Below are positions 55,344 through 64,000 of a stretch of 64,000 nt of DNA, one piece after another (within the stretch, counting starts at the first letter, position 1; each line of letters starts with the position of its first letter). This stretch comes from Hirudinaria manillensis. Lineage: Eukaryota > Annelida > Clitellata > Hirudinida > Hirudinidae. Both the position numbers and the translations under genes were made by a program. The notes beneath the pieces were generated by a model. It ran no database searches, was not told the DNA's origin, and saw only the letters and a program-made list of their open reading frames with translations. The DNA lies in NCBI GenBank assembly GCA_034509925.1, contig CM067530.1, positions 4,790,501 through 4,854,500 on the forward strand, written 5' to 3'.

Positions 55344-57420
55344 AATCAATGGCAACTGGCAAGCTCTATCGACGAACCGACGTGAACACTTTTGTTATCG
55401 AAGTTCGCAGCAATAACATAGACAGGAAGAACCTATAAAGAATCAAAGAACTGAAACAAGTATTAACATCCCCAGACTAAGTGATAAATTTAGATAATTG
55501 ATTAGTCTATTATGAATTTCATTAAAATTGGCATTCCATAATATTAAATAATTTCTAATAACCCAGGTATCCAGGTATATTTTTTATGTATTTTAAAAAT
55601 CCCAACTCAATGTTGGTTTTAATCACTCCCACAAAAATCGAGGGGTTTGGATTAAATGCTGCAAATGCATAGCCATGCAAGACAGAAGAGATGGACGGCC
55701 AACATCAGTCGGAAAGGTGCAGGGCAAACCCATGGGAGGAAATTTTGGGATCGGAACCCCCCAACACTTTAAATAATTAAATATGAATTAAAAAAATCAT
55801 AGATAAATTTAGTTTATTAACTGATTTTAACGTTTAATTATCAAAATTTTATTTAAAAATATTTTTTGCCAATTGCCGCATCGTAAGATGCTTCTATTAA
55901 TAGTTTCAGCGCTATTTTTTACTTTTCATTGTACAGACCGTTAAACAAGGATGTAATTGGGTTTGGGATTAGAATATTGTATGGTATCATAATTAATTTA
56001 AATCTTTTAAAATTAATTTAAAACTGAAGAAAGTCCAGGTAGAAAGACGCAGTTTAAGGCAAATAAAAAGTGCCTGATAGTCATCTAGTAAGATTCATAA
56101 ACAAAATTTTAATTCATATAACTGCATAAGTTTTTATGCAACCTAGAAAAATTTAGTTGATTTAGTAAATAAATTTGCTGAAAATTCTATTGTTTTGATT
56201 TGTGTAAATTATTGCATTATATGCTCGGCATATTGCGTGAACGCTGCTTGACTGTTTTTGACGGTTTACGAACAAATCAACAGGTAATATGTGACTTTAA
56301 TCCTTAAAAAAACGTTTTTGATGTATCTAGGAACTGCTTTAGAACGGCAAATCAGGGCATTTCTTGGAATTTATTCACAAATCGTTTATTGAATGCGAAA
56401 GTCATATTTAATAACTTTATTCCTCAATTTTTCAGGATCTTTATATTTATTTTAAACGATATTAAATTGCTTTCAATGAACAGCTACGAAATGTTACGTT
56501 TTGCTTTAGAGGTTTTATATATTGTTTAAGTAACTAAAATGAACTACAATATGGTATTAAAATTCAAAGTTTTGTATAAAAATATTTTAACATTTCCTTT
56601 GAAAACTGTTTGATTTTTTTATATGTCATTATTTGAAGATGAAAAAGAAACTGGCTAGAACAACTAAATAAATAAGGGCAAGTAACTATCATTACTAACT
56701 TCTAGACCTTAATAATTTTATAGCATTTGTTGGGGTGTTATCAGTGATTCATATTTTACATTTTTTGTCCTGGAATATATTCAGATCTAGTTGGCCACAG
56801 TTGTTTTGAATGATGTTAACCTTATAATCATGGCTATCCTACAAACAAAAAAACAGCAGTACTTTGCATACCCATGAACAAACCGATAACTTGTAGTCAG
56901 CATAAATGTTCTGGCCAATTTTTTTTTTATAATTTATCAATTTCATAATGTTTCTGAGAGTCTCATAAGTTTTTTCATGTCCATAGCATGAAACATTGGC
57001 AATAAAGATCTCAAGTTACCATTAATTAGAACTGACTTTGGACCTATTTTTAACTATTGTCAGGGTATGAAATGTTATTTCCTATATAGCCTGAATAGGG
57101 ACTTTAATGACTCATAAAAAATTTGTGATGGGATAGAAAAATTTTGACAATATTTTGGAAATTAGTGTTATAGACAATCACATCTTGCCTTAGTTATGAA
57201 AATTGTGTTGGACAGTGTAATTTGGCTTACACTATAAGATTTGTTATGAAAGTGCATACACTCCACACAATAGATAGGAAATAGTCAGTTTTTATGATAA
57301 CTCACGTTTTATGCCATGAAAAATACTCAGATTTTAGCATGTTATGTAAATAATGTTTATAAATTTATTTAGAAAAAATTGGTCGAACACTAATTTCACA
57401 TTAATTAAGAATTATTGAAA
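55344..57420. other. Region between POLR2A and HSF, probable divergent promoters
   Basis: POLR2A (minus) and HSF (plus) are transcribed away from each other, with the region between their first coding exons spanning 55344-58755. AT-rich. A short ATG-led frame with a following GT donor occurs at 56221-56283 (MLGILRERCLTVFDG), but no partner exon was found. GC-richer text at 55660-55750 (GGCCAACATCAGTCGGAAAG) is unassigned. Confidence 0.4.
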
Positions 57421-57429
57421 AAGTGTTTT

Positions 57430-58465
57430 TGGGACACCCAAAAATGATGGGAATTTGACAATAAAAGTCAGTAATAATATTGGCAATTTATTTTTTTTGC
57501 ACAAAGAGTGATTCAACATGAAATTGTATTTCTATGTTTTTTTTTTATTATTTCACAACATTTGTTGTTCATAGATAAAATTAATTTTCATATGAAGTCC
57601 AATTTCATCTCCTTCCAGGCAGCCATGATAGCATTTTCCAGCTCTAATTTTAAATGAAATTGACTTCCATCTTTGTATGCCACTTATGATAACTTACCAC
57701 AAACATTTTCGATTGGATTGAGGTCAGTTGAATGAGCTGGCCAACTCAAAACTTTTACATTTTTCTTCTTAAAGAAGTTTCTTGTCACTTTTGAGATGTG
57801 GCTAGGAGCATTGTCTTGCTGGAATTCAAAATTCAGCCCATATTTCTTCTTGGCAAAGGGAAGGAGATTATTAGTCAACACTTGGATATAGTGTGTAGGT
57901 TGATGAGTTTTGTCTACCTTGGAGAAAGGCCAAATCAGTCTCCATCATGGAAAATTCCTGCCAAATCATGACTCCAGCTCCATGATTTCTGCTAAAAATG
58001 ACTTTCTCTTTTCTTAGATCATGCCAATAACAATGATAACCATTGGGTCCATCTAGAAAAATACTGCTGCCATCTAATTAACTCAATACTGTGCTTTTGC
58101 ACACTGTCAAATTGAACTATATTCCAGCCGATTTGCAGAAAATCTACCTGATGTTGAGTCACTCTTGGTTGGCAGGCATTAGCTTCAGGGGCATTCGAAT
58201 AATTAGAAATAACATGTACAGCCCTATTGAGGTCTTTTGCAATCATTGGAGAGGAATGATTAGCATTCCTGAAGGCTGCAATCTGTCCCTTCTTATTTTC
58301 AGTCAAAGTTTTACCTCTACCCATCATTAAACTACAATACACTACAAAGGAATTTTTGTCAATGTTTCATGTTTATATACCACTAAAACTTACTTTGAAG
58401 TTCGTGTGAACATTGTAAAATAAATTTTATTACACATGTGCAAAAACTTCCTATCATTATTAGGC
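57430..58465 (-). mobile_element. Tc1/mariner DNA transposon remnant
   Basis: The minus strand carries a transposase N-terminus (GRGKTLTENKKGQIAAFRNA, about 58290-58330) and C-terminus (FQQDNAPSHISKVTRNFFKK, SWPAHSTDLNPIENVCGKLS, 57684-57830) of the Tc1 type. The second Asp (QQDNAPSH) and the final Glu (NPIEN) of the DD34E triad are visible. The middle, with the first Asp, is shortened and the frames do not connect, so it is dead. Flanking sequences CCAAAAATGATGGGAA (about 57436) and TTCCTATCATTATTAGG (about 58450) are roughly inverted, consistent with terminal repeats. Confidence 0.85.
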
Positions 58466-58755
58466 AGTCTAAAACAATTTTTTAAGCAATGTACAAGTTT
58501 TAATAGTTATAGGAAGCTCAAATTTGATAAAGTGATTTAATGTCTAAATTTGAATTTTATTCAATTCCATTTACAAATTTTATTGTTTAGTTTTAGAGAA
58601 ATTGTAAATAGTGTAAAATTCCTATCATTACTAATAATTTTTGCTAGACCATGGAAAAAATTAAAAACTTTGGCTAGTATTGAAAGCAGGGCATATTACT
58701 CAATTAATACTTGAATTTTGATATAATTTTTAATAATTGTTTGATATAATTAGAA

Positions 58756-61652
58756 ATGTCGTTTGATCATTTAGGTGACATGGATTTGGAACCCAACTCT
58801 GCTGTTTCTACATTTCTCATCAAACTCTGGGATTTGGTGGAGAACCCATCCACAAATGATTTGATATGCTGGGATATTGTAAGCTCTAGACATCCTTTAC
58901 ATTTTCAGATGCATTTCTTGATTTTATGGCTACATTTTAGTCAGGGAGAAGTTTTCATGTTGTTGACCAAATAAGATTTGCCAGAGAGATTCTGCCACTG
59001 AGCTTCAAACACAACAACATCGCCAGCTTTATTCGACAGTTAAATATGTGTTAGTCAATTTTCAAAGTGTATTTTGATGCTTATAATAATCTACATATTT
59101 ATAAAGTAAATTTCAACAATGTTATGAGAGTGAATTTCTCACCTAGACAGGCCACATCTTTTTAAAGACTATTAAATTTCTTTGAGCATTTTGTCAGTAT
59201 TCTGGTCAAGTACTTAATTTTTGGATATAGTCAGGCATTAATCAGTTAATTTTAGTGCAACCAAAAATGAATGAAATTTAACTACCCTCAAAATGGATTG
59301 TACAATAGTCATGTTTTATGCTGTTTCCGGTGATTTGGTCATTTTAAAAAAATGTAATTATGTAATGGTGTGTGTCATAAGGTTTGGAATTTTTTCATAC
59401 AAGTCATGTATAAATCATTTATTTATATTATATGTAGATGCTCATTAGCTACTTGGAGATATTAATTTCAGTGATTTTGGACAACTATATTTTGTAATTT
59501 AAGCAAAAAACTAGAAATATGATAAAAACAAGTGGAAATCGGAGCCTCATTTGAAAGCAAAAATCTTTATTTTTCTGGTTAAAACAAACATTTAAAATAT
59601 AAATTAAATAAAGCCGACAATGTGTTTTATCATTATTATTTTGAAATACTTCCCGAACTCTATTTTCATTGATTCCAAGAAGAGTTTCAGCCTCTTATTG
59701 ACAACTTTATCGTTTCCTAGCAAAGACAATTTTTGCAATTCAAAAGTGCTAGTTGTTTGCCTAACATTACAATATAGTTGATTAGTGAGTAGTATCCACA
59801 CATTTTAAATAGGATTTTTGTCCAGAGATCAAAGCAGACCATTTTGAGACAGATTCTGCTTTTGGAAAATAAACTTTTTTGGTATTGAGATGTGGATATA
59901 GCCATTATTTTGCTAAAAGATAACCCTATCCATTTGAAATCAACTATAGAGGCACAGGAGGTACCTGTTTAGAATTTAAACACATTCTGAGCAATTTTGT
60001 TTCCCCTTTAAGACCATCACATCTGAACCAAGAGAAGAAATGGGAGCTCAACAATGATCTCCAAAATTTCTTTTTAAGAGTGATTTTTGGGACTTCTTAT
60101 ATTATGCCGATAATATTTGAACCCATATGGGGTGTCAAACTTAAAATGTTTTTCATCTCAAAAATTGCAATGCTCCAATTCACATCCAAACTCATCTCCT
60201 TGAGCCAATTCAATCGAATCCTTTTGTGATGTTATGTCAAGAATGTTTTTTACTGGCACATTCTATACTTTAAAAATCAGCTTCTCTGAAGGTATCTACA
60301 TATTGAAGATGGGCTTAAATTCAATATCAACTTTTTTCCAAGTCCCATTGAAGAGCATTCTCCCTTGCAAGCCTTTTCTGAAGAAGCCTCTGGAACATTT
60401 AAACCCATTTGAAATTTCAAAAAATGACTTTATTTAGCTCATTTAATGCCTGATTTGTACTTTATCCATTTCAACAAGAACCCATTTATAACAAACTTAA
60501 TTAGCATTTTTTATTTAAGCAAATAATTATTTAATCCTTTATATGCATAACCCCTGTAATAGTGGCAACTAGTAATGGTCGATGTAATAAAATGCTATTT
60601 CCTGCACAGGATGAGACACCATGCTTAATCTTTGAAACAAATGTTCAAATTTTGTTTCACAAACATATTGAAATTTTATTAAATGAGAGTAGAGGCATGA
60701 AATAATTGAAACATTGGGTAATTGCAAGCTATGGTTTTCTGAAAAGCTAGACGAAATGTAAAATTTTAGTCCCTGTCCCAGCCTTATGACACACATTGTA
60801 TAAGCGGCATTTTTATGAAAATTACATGGTAATTTTAAATATTGAGATAGGAATTGTGAGATTCTTGAACCTGGGCTAAATTTATGAAGAGCACTCTAGA
60901 TAACCTTAGGGTCCCCATCAGGAGAGGTCCAACATTATATGAAAGGAAATATCTCTTGGGTTGGCTTATGGTTTGAAACAACTATAAAAGCAGATTAATG
61001 CTTTTTCTGATGAAAAATAGTTAATTGTAAGACTCCATTAATCCAGTAGAGAAGCCTCACTCTGTAGTCAATTGAATGGAGATTCAGTTTTCTCCCTGGT
61101 CAACTGGAAATACAGATCTTTAGACATCATGTTTCAACTCTGCCTGTGGTTCTCATGAGGTTTTGGTAGTTAGAGGAGTTATTGAAGTAGGCAGTGAAGA
61201 TTTTGGAGAAGTTAAAATTCATGGCAAAAAGGGAAAAAAGATTGGTTTCTAGTTCTCAGTTCTGTAATTATGGAACACAAAGCAGGAACACCAACCTGAT
61301 CAGGTGCAGCCTAGGCTCAACAGAGGTTCATTTGTTTTGCAAATCAAAACATTTGCTGAAACATTTACCTCTGGTTATTCATGTCAGTGCCATAGCTTTC
61401 CATTTTCTAAATAGAGTCTGTTTACGTAAGAAATTTATACCTGTTCATCTTGAAATAAATTTTTGAAAAGACCTACTGTGCCAGGCTTCAATATGATAAA
61501 TGTTAATTTGTTTGCATGTTTTAGATGGCTTTCGAAAAGTGTTGAGCACCAACACTCTAAACTTAAAAGCAGAAAAGGAGGACTTGACTTTTGCCCATCC
61601 ATATTTTCAGCAAGGTCAAAAATCCCTGCTAAAGAACATTAAAAGAAAGGTG
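58756..61652 (+). CDS. HSF: Heat shock transcription factor, DNA-binding domain exons
   Basis: HSF trimers bind heat shock elements and switch on chaperone genes under stress. Three exons with GT-AG borders and matching phases (58756-58878, 58941-59049, 61525-61652) code for the complete winged helix-turn-helix domain: [63 protein letters not shown], then the wing and end, [20 protein letters not shown]. The recognition helix matches the family closely. The ATG at 58756 gives a 15-residue lead before the domain, as in HSF1 and HSF2. Trimerisation repeats (HR-A/B) and the activation domain were not found in 61653-64000, so the gene either continues beyond the window or its later exons are too diverged for me to see. 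Paralogue not assigned. Confidence 0.9.
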
Positions 61653-63835
61653 GTGAGGCAGTTTTATAACTTTAATAATGAAATAGAAGAATTTAGCATT
61701 AAAACAAATGCCTTTTTGGAAATGACTGCACTGAAAGTCCACAGTAATCACATTACCACTAGCATGTTTCTTTATGGTGGGCCTACTCATAATTGGGGGT
61801 TGAGGCAGTTGTGTTAGGATGGGATATAAGGTGACAAACAAATGACCATTAAAACAAAGAGTTAATTTTTTCCATGCCAGTTAACAACAAATTGGTTGTT
61901 AAAAATGGATATAAGTCCACCCCTTGTTTTTCATTTCTTATCTCTATCTTCAATGTTATCAAAGCCATATCTTTGAGCTTTTATAATCTAAATTGTAAGT
62001 GGCAAATTGGTTATAAGTATTTTTGATCATTTCTAGAGATGTGGTATTTGGTATTTTTACATGTACTTGGATCTCCAGTACTTGTAATGATACTTTGACC
62101 TTTTTTTAACTGGACACTTCCTATCCACAAAGCTCCAAACACAATGAGGATCATTGCTGTGGTAATCATCATCAGAAACTTTTTTAAAATGATGGTTTAA
62201 CTTTTTTTCTGACAAAATTAGTAGGAATATCACTTTAACCACCTACACAGTTGTACATTAAGCTCTAAGTTGCTGAAGCAGTGGCTCAACAAACAGAGAA
62301 TCGTGAGGGGAAATTTGTGGTATTAATTGCTGATTGGAACATTTGAAGATATTTAAACAGCTTGTTCAGTCAGATCATAAAGCTGAAAATCAAGAGGTAT
62401 GATGCCATATGACATTTCTAAAGAAAGCAAACAAGTATATGGAGCAAAATATTTCACAAGAACTTCAAAAACATTAGCAGCTGATGCTTCTTAAATCTAT
62501 GACAAACAAAGTTCTCATAATACTAACTATGAGATCAAGCTTATTTAATTCAAATATGAAATTTCAAGCAGCTCGTGACTACTCAAGCTAAAAGGAAGTA
62601 ATCCGTTCTCGCCAATTTTTGCCATACGAACATAGCAAAAGCTTCTTAACTGAAACTTAAAATAAAATAAATGGAAAAATGAATAGAATGTCATGCTGTT
62701 ACTGTCTTGATTGGCCTAAAATGCTCAAAGTAATTAATACAACAGTTTCAGCAAGTCTTGGAAATGAAAAAAAGCTGTAGCAAAAATGTGATGATGACTA
62801 TATGAACTATGGATTGTAATGGTTTGAAAAATCAAGAACTCACTTCTGGGCTAAATTATAGTTTATGTTTATCTGAGCAAGGATTTTCTTATATGAAAAG
62901 TCTAAAACACAAGAAGTGAAACAAGTTAAAAAAACACAAACTTGAAGCTATATGTGATTGCACTGATAAACTAAACTGATTAAGAAGCATTCGTTTCCAT
63001 TCTTACATTTCCCCCAAGCATTTTTGAAAGAGGTCTTTGGCCATATGGAATTAATTGAAGATTCTAAACCACAAAAATGTGTTTGGTCATTCATGAGGAT
63101 GCATAGTTAATCTGGCACTTTAATGCAATTCTGGTCAAAAATGAAACCAAAATCAATTCCTATTCCTTGTTTTACAGGGGCATTGAAAACTGCTTACTGA
63201 CACAAAAAAAACTGTGATTTGTGGACTTGGTTTTGCCCTCAAAAGTTATTTGCATGACAACGAACTATGAAAACCGATTAGCATTAATAATGACCAATTT
63301 TAATTATTCTTTATCTGTGGTAATTTCTATTAAAATTATGTATATTGTTTACATAAACAATACATATTTATTTAGAAATTATGGGCTTTGAACCTGATAA
63401 TATTATTTGATTTGGTCAGTATTTTTATGTTCCACTGATGATAGATCACAATGCTGGGTTCTAATCTAGAGAATATAAACAATTTTTGTTTTAGTACCCT
63501 AATGTATATTGTCTTCCAACAAAGTACTCAAATGATTTAGACAGCAGTTGCAAGCTGTAATCCTATCACATTCTTCATGCAGAATAATCAGAGAGCATAA
63601 TACAAGTCCTATCTGTTTTTTATAATATTCACAATGTTTGAAAAAATAATTGTGTCTATCATTAATGGTTATATTTGTTTATTTAGTCAAGTGCTACTCT
63701 TGGATATGTCTTTTCTTTCAAATTTTCATGAGTCGATTTCAGCAAGTCCATAACTGGCCATTTTCCTCTGACTATGCCATATTCCTTGGTTGATGGAATT
63801 ATTAGCACCAAAGATCAACAGCTTTCTCTGATCTT
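61653..63835. other. Presumed HSF intron, nothing recognised
   Basis: AT-rich. Some short coding-like text (for example near 62340-62395 before a GTATG) did not match HSF heptad repeats. Confidence 0.4.
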
Positions 63836-63839
63836 CCTT

Positions 63840-64000
63840 CTGTGGCCTCCAAAGACTTCCAACTCCTTATGTGCCAGATCCAGAAAGAAGCTGCTTCTGC
63901 AGATTATTCTGCAAGAAGAATGTGCTACAGGATAATAGCTTACAATTGTTGTAAGTCGACTTGCTGACTATGCCCCTAGCACCTTCTTCTATAGGGAAAA
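63840..64000 (-). mobile_element. RLE-LINE fragment, cut by the window edge
   Basis: Minus-strand sequence matches 14355-14500 of the best copy: TAGAAGAAGGTGCTAGGGGC, ATAGTCAGCAAGTCGACTTA, and the terminal helix region (CTTCTTTCTGGATCTGGCA). It covers the end of the endonuclease domain and runs off the right edge. Confidence 0.75.

Noticed and set aside
56221-56283. Short ATG-led exon MLGILRERCLTVFDG before a GTAATA donor
   Set aside because: It could be the first exon of an unknown plus-strand gene or of HSF, but no partner exon or family match was found.
61653-61817. Continuation of the HSF exon 3 frame past IKRKV
   Set aside because: A strong GTGAGG donor follows GTG at 61652, and the text after it does not resemble HSF heptad repeats. 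Treated as intron read-through.

Overview
The window is nuclear DNA from an invertebrate animal. Genes are split by many GT-AG introns, the sequence is AT-rich, and all recognisable host genes are conserved metazoan ones. A protostome, perhaps an arthropod, seems most likely: several stretches of the RNA polymerase II large subunit read closest to the insect form as I remember it, and the Helitron at 9.3 kb is of a type common in arthropods. This is inference, and no species can be named.

Host genes, left to right: the last six exons of 5-oxoprolinase (OPLAH, +, 3818-9902); an OSTM1-like lysosomal membrane protein (-, 25976-20087, last exon unresolved); EMC4, a subunit of the ER membrane protein insertase (+, 34039-37175); a tiny PCLAF/p15PAF-like PCNA-binding protein (-, 41109-40529, 74 residues); the complete 23-exon RNA polymerase II largest subunit (POLR2A/RPB1, -, 55343-43818, 1877 residues, all exon phases agree); and the DNA-binding half of a heat shock factor (+, 58756-61652). 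They are housekeeping or stress genes with no shared pathway. They lie together by position, not as an operon.

The rest is mostly transposable elements. A restriction-enzyme-like-endonuclease LINE family (R2/NeSL/HERO type) dominates, with nine copies or pieces at 5.4, 8.5, 12.2, 17.6, 21.7, 27.0, 42.7, 53.4 and 63.8 kb. The 12.2 kb copy keeps about 800 codons open. Others are a deletion-derived Gypsy-type LTR element at the left edge (1-1393), a young non-autonomous LTR element coding for a SAP-domain protein inside an OSTM1 intron (22879-24843), a Gypsy integrase fossil (37660-39235), a CACTA/EnSpm-like transposon with a spliced DUF4806 gene (about 29.4-32.4 kb), CR1/L2-type LINE pieces (2.3, 26.6, 39.4, 42.1 kb), pogo/Tigger and Tc1 remnants, a 354-bp non-autonomous Helitron, and a 240-bp pure (TATAA)n array at the end of a LINE copy.

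The best candidates for something new are the SAP-domain LTR element (two 297-bp LTRs with one mismatch, tRNA-Leu-type primer site, no pol) and the RLE-LINE family, including one copy flanked by an unusually long direct repeat. Host features worth a second look are a highly degenerate RNA polymerase II C-terminal domain ending in an acidic tail and a probable GC-AG intron in the same gene. No rRNA, tRNA or CRISPR array was recognised.
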